From Lysobacteraceae bacterium (GTDB lineage: Bacteria > Pseudomonadota > Gammaproteobacteria > Xanthomonadales > Rhodanobacteraceae): DNA of 7,031 nt. A program made the position numbers and the translations under genes. Positions within the stretch are counted from its first letter, which is position 1; each line of letters begins with the position of its first letter. The notes beneath the pieces are model-generated. The model worked only from the letters and a program-made list of their open reading frames with translations, did not search any database and was not told the origin of the DNA. The DNA is taken from the NCBI GenBank assembly GCA_018971925.1, contig JAGWZT010000100.1, positions 1 through 7,031 on the forward strand. Direction: 5' to 3'. This document shows positions 1 through 6,373 of the stretch, in pieces.

Positions 1-1251
1 GGCCGTCCAGCCTTCCCACGTGGTTTCGCCCGGACCCTTTCCGGCTCGATACCAGCGCATCGGTTCGCGCAGGTGCGGGTCGGGCTTCTGCCCGCGCATC
101 CCGAGTTCCTCGCCGTAATAGACGAACGGGTGGCCCGGCAGTGTCAGCAGCATCGCGGCGGCCACCCGCATGTGGTCCGCGTTGTCGTCGAGCTGGCTCA
201 TCACGCGTTCCGTATCGTGATTGGACAGCAGCGGTGCGTCGTCGAAACGGCCATGCGCAGCAGCGCGGTACGCCGCGTCGACGCGCGCCAGCGTCGCGCC
301 AATGTCGCGATCGCGTTCCTGCTTCGCGCTCTCGATCAGCCGCGCCGCCAGCGGGAAATTGAAGACCGCATCCAGCGCGCCCATCCATGGCGCGAGGTCA
401 GCCGGATTCTGCTGCCATACTTCGCCCACCAGCCAGGCATGGGGGTTCGCGGCATCGATGCCGCCATGGAACTCGCTCCACCAGTCGAGGTTTTTCCGGA
501 GCACCGATGCGCTGCCCCAGTCGGTTTCGAAATCGAGATAAATGTGTTGCGCGGCATCGAGGCGAAAGCCATCCACGCCCTTCTTCAGCCAGAACCTTCC
601 GATCTCGATCATTTCCTTGCGCACGGCGGGATCGTCGTAATTCAGGTCGGGCATCTCGTCCGTGAACACGCCGAGATACTCTTGTCTTGAATCAGATCGT
701 CTTGAACCGGTTTGCCCATCCGCCAGTGCGTGCCACGCGGAGCCACCGGTGGCGCTGATCGCTTTCAAATCGGTTTCAGGTGTGGCCCACGTGTACCAGT
801 CGTGGTAAGGGCTGTGCGGATCCCGCGCAGACCTGAACCAGGGCGACTGGTCGCTGGTGTGGTTGATGACCAGGTCCATGATCACCTTGATGCCACGCTT
901 GTGCGCCTCGCGGACCAGCCGTTCGAAGTCGGCCATCGTCCCGTACTGCGGATTGATCGCGCGGTAATCCGTGATGTCGTAGCCGTGGTAGCTCGGCGAC
1001 GGATTGATCGGCATCAGCCAGATGCCGCTGACGCCCAACCGCTGCAGGTAATCGAGCTTGGCGGTGACGCCGTTCAGGTCGCCGATGCCGTCGCCGTTGG
1101 TATCGTACCAACTGCGCACGAAGATTTCGTAGTACACACCGGACGAAGCGTAGGCACCAGCGTCGGGGCGCGCCGGGATCGCCGCGAAACCCGTGACCGT
1201 CCATGCGAGCGCAATCAGAACCGTCGCAAGACAGAATCCATGCCTTCTCAC
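1..1251 (-). CDS. Secreted GH13 alpha-amylase, probably GH13_36-like (C-terminus cut by window edge)
   Basis: Predicted to hydrolyse internal alpha-1,4 bonds of starch or maltodextrin outside the cytoplasm. The 417 codons present are open with no frameshift; the C-terminal part is beyond base 1. A GTG start is chosen because GGAG lies 6 nt upstream and it opens directly onto a signal peptide (MRRHGF, then a hydrophobic stretch to about residue 24). GH13 landmarks, in order: the loop DTNGDGIGD (residues 70-78), region I DLVINH (126-131), region V MPDLN (200-204), region II GFRLD with nucleophile D232, region III with acid/base E277 (VGEVW), and region IV NHD with D346. MPDLN is known as the hallmark of the subfamily between oligo-1,6-glucosidases and neopullulanases (GH13_36); that assignment is inference. 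It is last of the three minus-strand genes here, 88 bp after the halogenase-like gene. A short AT-richer stretch around residues 182-190 looks like a small insertion. Confidence 0.93.
   Translation of the reverse strand, partial: MRRHGFCLATVLIALAWTVTGFAAIPARPDAGAYASSGVYYEIFVRSWYDTNGDGIGDLNGVTAKLDYLQRLGVSGIWLMPINPSPSYHGYDITDYRAINPQYGTMADFERLVREAHKRGIKVIMDLVINHTSDQSPWFRSARDPHSPYHDWYTWATPETDLKAISATGGSAWHALADGQTGSRRSDSRQEYLGVFTDEMPDLNYDDPAVRKEMIEIGRFWLKKGVDGFRLDAAQHIYLDFETDWGSASVLRKNLDWWSEFHGGIDAANPHAWLVGEVWQQNPADLAPWMGALDAVFNFPLAARLIESAKQERDRDIGATLARVDAAYRAAAHGRFDDAPLLSNHDTERVMSQLDDNADHMRVAAAMLLTLPGHPFVYYGEELGMRGQKPDPHLREPMRWYRAGKGPGETTWEGWTA
684..706 (-). repeat. Short in-frame direct repeat inside the amylase gene
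   Basis: The octamer TTCAAGAC (minus strand) occurs at 706-699 and again at 691-684, a period of 15 nt or five codons. It encodes the polar loop around residues 182-190, between the Trp-rich loop and the MPDLN motif. The codons here (AGA twice, TCT, TCA, CAA) are unlike the GC-rich codons on either side. Confidence 0.6.
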
Positions 1252-1257
1252 GACGCG

Positions 1258-1261
1258 CTCC
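1258..1261 (-). promoter_or_regulatory. Ribosome binding site deciding the amylase GTG start
   Basis: GGAG lies 6 nt upstream of the GTG at 1251-1249. No ATG in this frame precedes the signal peptide, so this site supports the unusual start codon. Confidence 0.6.
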
Positions 1262-1288
1262 GGGCCGCTTTCCGTCCCTGGTACTGGG

Positions 1289-1311
1289 TCCCGGCCAATC
1301 CATGGCCGGGA
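1289..1311 (-). repeat. Perfect palindromic stem-loop between halogenase and amylase genes (REP-like)
   Basis: A 9-bp perfect stem (TCCCGGCCA / TGGCCGGGA) encloses a 5-nt loop TGGAT when read on the minus strand. It sits in the 88-bp gap 29 bp after the halogenase stop. The flanks (CGTCA before, CCCAG after) resemble the common dispersed intergenic palindromes of the form TCATTCCCGC..GCGGGAATCCAG. No run of T follows, so a classic intrinsic terminator is not supported. It may stabilise or process the mRNA, or simply be a mobile-type palindromic repeat. Confidence 0.6.
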
Positions 1312-1339
1312 TGACGAAGCACTTGTGTCATGCGTTCCC

Positions 1340-2866
1340 TCACGTATCGACAGCCGCAGGAGCGCGGGACGGCGCGCAGGTTTGCGCAACGAAATCGTCG
1401 TGCGCGGGCATTCGCTCCGCGGCCCGCGAAACCAGGGTGCGGATATCCGACAGGAATGCCTGCAACTTCGAACCCCCCAGCTCATCGGCAAGGGGGTGGT
1501 AATGCGCGGGTGCGATCCGCTGGCCCAGCATGACCTGCAACCAGCCCGTTTCGGTGAAAAGCTCGTCGGCCTCGCGGAAGATCAACCCGGTGCGACGGAA
1601 CAGTTCGATGCGCCGCGCCAGTTCCGGTGGTACATCCATCGCGCCGCACGCTTTCCAGAATGGCGTGTCCTCGCGCTCGGTAGCCTTGTAATGCAGGATC
1701 AGGAAGTCACGCACGCGCTCATACTCGAAGCGCGTCTGGCGGTTGTAGGTTTCGACCAGCAACGGATCGCAGTGCCTGTCCGGGAACATGCCGAGGAAAC
1801 GGGCGATGCCCGACTGCACCAGATGGATGCTGGTCGACTCCAGCGGCTCCATGAATCCGGCGGCCAGGCCCAGCGCGAGGCAGTTGCGGTTCCATGCGAG
1901 CTTGCGCATCCCGGTGGTGAAGCGCAGCGGTCGCGGTGTCTCCAGCGGCTCGCCTTCGAGGTTCGCCAGCAATTGCGCGGCAGCTTCATCGTCGCTGATG
2001 AAGCGGCTGCAATACACGTGGCCGTTGCCGGTGCGGTGCTGCAGCGCGATCCGCCATTGCCAGCCGGACGTGCGTGCGAACGCCTGCGTGTATGGCCGCA
2101 TCGGCGTGCTGCGCGCGCTGGCGACCGCAAGCGCGCGATCGCACGGCAACCAGTGTTGCCAGTTTTCGTAACCGGTTTTCAACGCACCTTCGATCAGCAG
2201 GCCGCGGAAGCCCGAACAGTCGATGAAGAAATCGCCCACGATACTTTCGCCGCTTTCCAACTTCAGCGATTCGACGAAGCCATCCTCCCCGCGCAGCTTC
2301 ACCTCGACGACCTTGCCCTCGATGCGCTTCACCGCATCCTCCGGGATGCGTTCCCGCAAGTAACACGCGTAACGCGCGGCATCGAACTGATAGGCGTAGC
2401 GGATACCGCCGAGCGGGCTGTTTCCAACCTTGTCCAGCCGCGCGAAACGGTTCGTCGCGGCGGCGGCCGCGTTCAACGAATATGCCCACAACGAATGCGC
2501 GTCACCGCGTGCACGGCTGCGCAACCAGTAGTGATGGAACGGCAGCAGGCCCAGCGGCAGGCCGACGTCACCGAACGCGTGGAGGTACGAATCGCCGACG
2601 CGCCCCCAATCGTTGAGCTGCACGCCCAGCTTGTAGGTGCCGTGGGTGAAGCGCATCAGGTCGTCCTCGTCGATGCCAAGGAACGCATTGATGTGCTGGA
2701 TCTGCGGGATCGTGGCCTCGCCCACGCCAACAGTGCCAATCTCTGCGGATTCGATCAGGCGGATTTCGCACGCGCGCCCCAACCCGCGCGCCAGCAACGC
2801 CGCCGCCATCCAGCCGGCGGTGCCGCCGCCCACGATCACCACGCGCCTGATCGCGGATTCGTTCAT
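1340..2866 (-). CDS. Flavin-dependent halogenase-like protein (tryptophan halogenase family)
   Basis: A 508-aa protein of the tryptophan halogenase family, which uses FADH2, O2 and halide to form HOCl or HOBr that halogenates an aromatic substrate; the substrate here is unknown. Visible motifs: the FAD-binding VGGGTAGW (residues 12-19), VGVGEATIP (46-54), a lysine at position 79 in TYKLG matching the catalytic K79 of PrnA/RebH-type enzymes, and MEPLESTS with E343 matching the active-site glutamate. The diagnostic WxWxIP motif reads WQWRIA (269-274), so its final proline is alanine. Length is normal and no signal peptide is seen, so it is probably cytoplasmic. ATG 2866 is the only start after an in-frame TGA; no strong Shine-Dalgarno is visible. 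Related enzymes next to TonB receptors are known in Xanthomonas and Brevundimonas (for example BrvH, which prefers bromide); orthology is inference. Confidence 0.9.
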   Translation of the reverse strand: MNESAIRRVVIVGGGTAGWMAAALLARGLGRACEIRLIESAEIGTVGVGEATIPQIQHINAFLGIDEDDLMRFTHGTYKLGVQLNDWGRVGDSYLHAFGDVGLPLGLLPFHHYWLRSRARGDAHSLWAYSLNAAAAATNRFARLDKVGNSPLGGIRYAYQFDAARYACYLRERIPEDAVKRIEGKVVEVKLRGEDGFVESLKLESGESIVGDFFIDCSGFRGLLIEGALKTGYENWQHWLPCDRALAVASARSTPMRPYTQAFARTSGWQWRIALQHRTGNGHVYCSRFISDDEAAAQLLANLEGEPLETPRPLRFTTGMRKLAWNRNCLALGLAAGFMEPLESTSIHLVQSGIARFLGMFPDRHCDPLLVETYNRQTRFEYERVRDFLILHYKATEREDTPFWKACGAMDVPPELARRIELFRRTGLIFREADELFTETGWLQVMLGQRIAPAHYHPLADELGGSKLQAFLSDIRTLVSRAAERMPAHDDFVAQTCAPSRAPAAVDT

Positions 2867-2927
2867 GCCGGAAGCATACGCCCATCACGACGCTGGCAAT
2901 GCCGCGAAGGCAACGGCTGGCAAACGT

Positions 2928-2955
2928 CGGTGGCAGAACTTGCGTCCTGCCACCG
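2928..2955 (-). other. Stem-loop in the receptor-halogenase gap
   Basis: A perfect 9-bp stem (CGGTGGCAG / CTGCCACCG) with a 10-nt loop lies 32 bp after the receptor stop and 61 bp before the halogenase start. The downstream side lacks a T-run, so complete termination is doubtful. A partial terminator or 3'-end stabiliser that lets the receptor be expressed more than downstream genes is plausible but is inference. Confidence 0.5.
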
Positions 2956-2987
2956 GGGTACGACGAACACCTGCGGCGCCCCAACCG

Positions 2988-5954
2988 TCAGAAGAACTTG
3001 TACGAGATGCCGACGTCGAACCGGCGCCCGTACCGCTCCCAGAGCTGTGTCTGGCGCGGGTCGTTATTCTGGAATGTGGAGAAAATCTTGTTCGACAGGT
3101 TCGAGCCCTGTGCGATCAAGGTCAGGTTCTTGAAAAGCCCGCTCTGGAAGGTGTAGCTCACCTGCGCATCGTAGGTGCTGCCGCCCCTCAGGTACTGCTC
3201 GATACGGGATGCGCTGATGCCGGACACCTCGCCGAGGAAGTTGGAGCGATAGCTGTCGCTGACACGCGCCGCGAAGCCATTGTGCTCGTAGTAGATCGTG
3301 GCGTCGGCGACCCACTTGGACAATCCGGGCACCGTGACCGGGGTGGGATTGTCGCCAAAGACGATCGAACTCGAGGTGCGATCGGCGGTGAGGATGATGC
3401 CGAAACCGTTCAAAGCCTGGCTGAACACGCCGAAAGGCAGGTTGAACGTGGCCTGCAAGCCCTTCACATTGCCTTTGCCGTCATTGGTCGGTCCGGAAAC
3501 GATACCGAATGGCGTGCCTAGCTGGGCCTGTTGCGTGGCATTGAGGTAGGACGGGATGAACGCGCTGAAGTCGTACAGGTAGGCGGCGTTCGGATCGATG
3601 TAGTCGTACAGCTTGAGGTAATACGCGGACAGGGCGAAATAGCCACCACCGCCCAGACAAAGGGCAGAGTTTTTCGCATCGCTGGAATTGCACTGGTACC
3701 CGGCACCACCCGAGAAGTAGTGCTCATAGCTTACGTTGTAGTTCTCGGACATCGTTGGCAGCAACGCGGCGTTACCGCCGTTGGCGCTAAAGTACGAAGT
3801 GTTGGGATCGGTGGATGCCAGATGCGTGATGTTGCCGCCGACGTTCAATCCCGCATTCATCTGGTCCATGCGCGGCTGGGCCATGGTGCGGGCGGCGCTG
3901 ACACGCAGGTCGTCGTTCTGCGTGAAGCCGAAGATCAGGTTCATGCTCGGCAAGTACCGCGTGTAATCGGTACCCCCGGTGACGGGAATCAACTGGGTGT
4001 GGCCGCCGGTGAGCGCGCTGCCCGGCGCTACGCGCTGCCCGTCCGAAGTCTGGCTGGTCTGGTTGATTTGCAGGCCAAAATTGCCGCGCAGCGAGACCGA
4101 ACCCAGTTGCGTGTCGAGATTGAACTGCAGGTAGGGATTGAGATCGTCCTCGTGCACCCTCCAGTTCGGCGGGAACGACAACGACGACTGGAAGGTTGGC
4201 ACCCGGACGAGCCTACCGTTGTCGATCAAGGTGAACGGGTTGTAGCAAAGTTCGGAGCCCATCCCCATCCACGCCAGTGGATCGCAGGCGCTGCCCGAGA
4301 ACGGGGCCGTCAAAACCGGAGTGTTGGTAGGCGAAAAGAACCCGCCGCCCAAGGTAAGGAAATACTGATCGACGTTGTAGGTCTTGTTGCGCGTGGTCTT
4401 GGACAGGCCGAAATCCATGCTGGAGAACGGGCCGCTCAGGAAGTCGCGCTCGACGTTGAAACGCAGGTTGTACAGGTAGTCGACCGTGCGCGGCGCATTG
4501 ATGAAGCCGGCCTGCACCACGTTGTTGCCGGCGCCCCAGCCCTGCGGATCGGTCAAGACCACGCCGTTGGTGTAATCGAGCGAGGGCGTGGCGTAGAGCA
4601 TGTCGTCACCGAGCTCGGAAAAGGCGAAGCTGCCGGGTTGGCCACGCGTTCCGTTCGCCGAATCGAAATAGCCGGTGCCGGAATAGCTTTCCAGGTTCAC
4701 GTCGTGGCGAGTGGCACGCGAGTAGTTGACGTCGAAGTCGGCCGACCATTCATCGCTCAAATGGAACTTGTTGTCCCAGTTGAAGTTGTAGACCTTGGCA
4801 TGGGTGCTGTTGAAATCGTTGCGGATCACCGGGTTGATGTTTTCGTAGGTACCGCTCTGCACGAAGCCGTTGACCACGTTGCCGGGAACCAGCGTCGGGC
4901 CGGGCTTGATGGAGCCGTTGCCCCACCACAGCGGAAGTTCCATGCCCTTGGCCTGCTGGGTTTCCCAGAAATTGTCGTAGGTCATGTCCACCGTGCCGGT
5001 GTAGTACTTGCTCGGCCGCCATTGCACGGTGGCCAGCAGACCGTTGCGCTTCATGGAGTCGCTGATGCCGTAATTCTTCGAGCCGCCGACCACATAATCG
5101 CCATTGGCGTCGGTCGGATAGCCCCAGGGCGCCTGGTGCTCGATCTGCGAAGGGTTGTTCTCAAGATCCACGCCTAAGGTGACACCCAGGGTGTGGTCGG
5201 CGAACTGGTCGACCCAAACGCCGTTGACGTTGTAGCCCTTGTTGCTGACACCGGGACCATCCGCGAGTTGCGACATGCCGTTCCAGATGTAATGGGCGTT
5301 GATCGCGGCTTCGGGGCCGGCCTTGTCCAGCGGACGGATGGTGTGCATGTCCACGGTGCCGGAGAGACCCTGGCCGAGCAAGTTCGCCTCCGGGCTCAGG
5401 TGCACCACCACGTTGTCGAACCAGCTCGACGGATACTGGTCGAACGCCACGTCACGGTTGTTGTTGGTGCTGACCTGTTCTCCTCCATTGATCAACGCAG
5501 TCGAGAAATCCGGGCCGAGACCGTGGATGCTGAGCACCTGCGGACGACCATCGACTGTCTGCACCCCGATGCCGGGCAAACGCCCCAGGGCATCGGCGAT
5601 GCTGATGCCGGGCAGTTTGCCGATCTGCTCGGCGGAAACCGCCTCGACGATCGTGTTGGCGTTGCGTTTCAGTGCGGTCGAGTTCTCGATACTGCTGATG
5701 TAGCCATTGACCTGCACCGCTTGTAATTTGGTGTACTGCTGCTTCGCAGCCTCCTTCTTCTTGGTCTGTTTTTTGGAGCCCTTCTGGACAGTCGGCTGGG
5801 TATCTCCAGTGGTGGACTGGTTCGTCTGCGTTTGGGCCTGGTCCTGCGCGCCACTAGCGGGTGCGCTGGCGGCGAAGGCGACGTTGGCGCAGGTGGCCAG
5901 TCCGATGCCAGCGGAGATCAGTGCCAGCGTCATCATGTTGCGTTTCAGTTGCAT
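2988..5954 (-). CDS. TonB-dependent outer-membrane receptor, maltodextrin type (Xanthomonas/Caulobacter family)
   Basis: A 988-aa TonB-dependent transporter, a 22-strand outer-membrane barrel with a plug, here predicted to import maltodextrins. Residues 1-28 form a signal peptide (MQLKRN, hydrophobic core, ANVAFA). A Q/T-rich then Lys-rich linker follows (29-73), then a TonB-box-like segment LQAVQVNG (about 77-84). The plug runs from about 100 to 210 (LPGISIADALGRLPG; ending SGTVDMHTIRPLD) and the barrel to the C-terminal aromatic RRFDVGISYKFF. Two cysteine pairs, C557/C570 and C755/C766, could close surface loops. There is no room for an N-terminal STN signalling domain, so FecA-like sigma signalling is unlikely. 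ATG 5954 is preferred over the in-frame ATG at 6080 because it opens the signal peptide and has GGGGA 7 nt upstream. Substrate is inferred from the flanking amylase and glucosidase. Base composition looks less GC-rich than the amylase. Confidence 0.94.
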   Translation of the reverse strand: MQLKRNMMTLALISAGIGLATCANVAFAASAPASGAQDQAQTQTNQSTTGDTQPTVQKGSKKQTKKKEAAKQQYTKLQAVQVNGYISSIENSTALKRNANTIVEAVSAEQIGKLPGISIADALGRLPGIGVQTVDGRPQVLSIHGLGPDFSTALINGGEQVSTNNNRDVAFDQYPSSWFDNVVVHLSPEANLLGQGLSGTVDMHTIRPLDKAGPEAAINAHYIWNGMSQLADGPGVSNKGYNVNGVWVDQFADHTLGVTLGVDLENNPSQIEHQAPWGYPTDANGDYVVGGSKNYGISDSMKRNGLLATVQWRPSKYYTGTVDMTYDNFWETQQAKGMELPLWWGNGSIKPGPTLVPGNVVNGFVQSGTYENINPVIRNDFNSTHAKVYNFNWDNKFHLSDEWSADFDVNYSRATRHDVNLESYSGTGYFDSANGTRGQPGSFAFSELGDDMLYATPSLDYTNGVVLTDPQGWGAGNNVVQAGFINAPRTVDYLYNLRFNVERDFLSGPFSSMDFGLSKTTRNKTYNVDQYFLTLGGGFFSPTNTPVLTAPFSGSACDPLAWMGMGSELCYNPFTLIDNGRLVRVPTFQSSLSFPPNWRVHEDDLNPYLQFNLDTQLGSVSLRGNFGLQINQTSQTSDGQRVAPGSALTGGHTQLIPVTGGTDYTRYLPSMNLIFGFTQNDDLRVSAARTMAQPRMDQMNAGLNVGGNITHLASTDPNTSYFSANGGNAALLPTMSENYNVSYEHYFSGGAGYQCNSSDAKNSALCLGGGGYFALSAYYLKLYDYIDPNAAYLYDFSAFIPSYLNATQQAQLGTPFGIVSGPTNDGKGNVKGLQATFNLPFGVFSQALNGFGIILTADRTSSSIVFGDNPTPVTVPGLSKWVADATIYYEHNGFAARVSDSYRSNFLGEVSGISASRIEQYLRGGSTYDAQVSYTFQSGLFKNLTLIAQGSNLSNKIFSTFQNNDPRQTQLWERYGRRFDVGISYKFF

Positions 5955-5961
5955 CGTGTCA

Positions 5962-5966
5962 TCCCC
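5962..5966 (-). promoter_or_regulatory. Ribosome binding site of the TonB receptor
   Basis: GGGGA on the minus strand sits 7 nt before the ATG at 5954-5952. It supports this start over the upstream in-frame ATGs at 5981 and 6080. Confidence 0.5.
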
Positions 5967-6012
5967 AGTCGTGATCGTCATTGTGCGTGGCGCGGCCGAC
6001 GCCGCGTGCAGG

Positions 6013-6031
6013 CCCGCGCTCGCGGCGCGGG
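6013..6031 (-). other. GC-rich hairpin in the receptor leader
   Basis: A perfect 7-bp stem (CCCGCGC / GCGCGGG) with a 5-nt loop lies about 60 nt upstream of the receptor start. If transcription begins near the 17-bp site, it is in the 5' untranslated RNA and could affect stability or translation. GC-only stems of this size can arise by chance in such DNA. Confidence 0.35.
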
Positions 6032-6074
6032 TGTGATCCGGATGGTAGGAGTCCGGTTTCGCGGCGGACGCGCG

Positions 6075-6091
6075 GCGCATACGTATTCATG
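6075..6091 (-). promoter_or_regulatory. Putative operator of the receptor operon (17-bp site A)
   Basis: Read toward the receptor the site is CATGAATACGTATGCGC, ending 120 bp before the start codon. It matches site B base for base over 17 bp in inverted orientation. Its core ATACGTAT is a palindrome centred on CG, and TGAATACGTATGCG is a 14-bp pseudo-palindrome with 5 of 7 pairs, a form common among LacI-family operators. The regulator is not in the window, so the family is inference. Confidence 0.65.
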
Positions 6092-6108
6092 CCGCGAACA
6101 TCGCGCGC

Positions 6109-6125
6109 GTGTTGCGACGCAACAC
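6109..6125. repeat. 17-bp odd palindrome upstream of site A
   Basis: GTGTTGCG-A-CGCAACAC is perfectly symmetric about 6117. It contains TTGCGTCGCA on the minus strand, 31 bp upstream (start to start) of site A. This corresponds to TTGCATTGCA 30 bp upstream of site B, suggesting a conserved second element: a regulator site or a -35-like box. Confidence 0.5.
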
Positions 6126-6158
6126 CGCCGCCGTGGACGCGCCCGCGCCACGTGAGGA

Positions 6159-6183
6159 CTGCGCAAGAATCCAGTCTGCGCAA
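6159..6183 (+). repeat. Octamer direct repeat at the middle of the divergent region
   Basis: CTGCGCAA occurs at 6159-6166 and 6176-6183, 17 bp apart, near the midpoint between the two 17-bp sites (about 6178). Its reverse complement, TTGCGCAG, shares the TTGCG half-site with the palindrome at 6109-6125. Function is unknown. Confidence 0.4.
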
Positions 6184-6233
6184 TGAACGACACGCAGGTG
6201 CGGTCGACGCGCAGGCAGGCGTGCCGAAGCCGC

Positions 6234-6243
6234 TTGCATTGCA
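6234..6243 (+). promoter_or_regulatory. TTGCATTGCA element upstream of site B, possible -35 region
   Basis: This decamer mirrors TTGCGTCGCA before site A at almost the same distance from the 17-bp site. If TTGCAT is a -35 box, a 17-bp spacer leads to CAGCAT at 6257-6262, a weak -10. Transcription would then start inside site B, as expected for a repressor operator. This promoter assignment is tentative. Confidence 0.3.
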
Positions 6244-6263
6244 CGTAACGCATCTGCAGCATC

Positions 6264-6280
6264 CATGAATACGTATGCGC
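6264..6280 (+). promoter_or_regulatory. Putative operator of the alpha-glucosidase gene (17-bp site B)
   Basis: CATGAATACGTATGCGC reads toward the glucosidase and ends 93 bp before its ATG. It is identical to site A read toward the receptor, so each gene has the same site in the same orientation. The pair implies coordinated control, probably by one dimeric regulator responding to an alpha-glucoside. Confidence 0.65.
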
Positions 6281-6356
6281 GCGCGGCGGGGTGAATCGCA
6301 CCAGCCGTTAAGCTGGCCGCCATATTCAGACGCCGCGAACCCACGCGCGCGCATTC

Positions 6357-6362
6357 AAGGGA
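6357..6362 (+). promoter_or_regulatory. Weakly placed ribosome binding site of the alpha-glucosidase
   Basis: AAGGGA lies 11 nt before the ATG at 6374, slightly farther than usual. No better site is present, and the ATG begins directly ahead of the conserved GH13 N-terminus, so the start is still preferred. Confidence 0.4.
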
Positions 6363-6373
6363 TTCACCCAATA

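Larger units (their letters stand above)
5955..6373. promoter_or_regulatory. Divergent intergenic control region
   Basis: This 419-bp stretch separates the receptor (leftward) from the alpha-glucosidase (rightward) and must hold both promoters. It has no convincing gene; short open frames across it are low-complexity GC-rich shadows. It contains the mirrored 17-bp sites, the upstream TTGC elements, an octamer direct repeat and a GC-rich leader hairpin, listed separately. No confident sigma-70 boxes can be named. Confidence 0.8.

Noticed and set aside
776..1303. A 175-codon minus-strand open frame over the amylase N-terminus
   Set aside because: It is shifted by one frame from the true amylase reading, which shows all GH13 motifs without interruption; no frameshift is needed.
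1193..3133. A 646-codon open frame on the plus strand, antisense to the halogenase-like gene
   Set aside because: Its translation is Arg/Ala/Val-rich with no recognisable domain, while the opposite strand encodes a complete, motif-bearing halogenase. Long antisense frames are common where third positions are GC-rich.
3531..5177. A 548-codon open frame on the plus strand, antisense to the TonB receptor
   Set aside because: It is repetitive Val/Arg/Gly/His-rich sequence without motifs, and lies wholly inside a convincing receptor gene on the other strand.
5879..5890. A possible lipoprotein cysteine (C22) in the receptor signal peptide
   Set aside because: The preceding residues L-A-T do not fit a lipobox well at -1, and TonB receptors end with a normal signal peptidase I site, here after ANVAFA.
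5955..6080. An N-terminal extension of the receptor from the ATG at 6080
   Set aside because: The added 42 residues are Ala/Arg-rich and would bury the signal peptide; the ATG at 5954 has a ribosome binding site and starts the signal peptide directly.
6301..6316. A CCAGC/GCTGG hairpin before the alpha-glucosidase
   Set aside because: The stem is only 5 bp with a 6-nt loop, too weak to call a regulatory element.
5967..6354. Several short open frames in the divergent intergenic region
   Set aside because: They overlap each other on both strands, are Arg/Ala-rich, lack ribosome binding sites and cover the mirrored regulatory sites.
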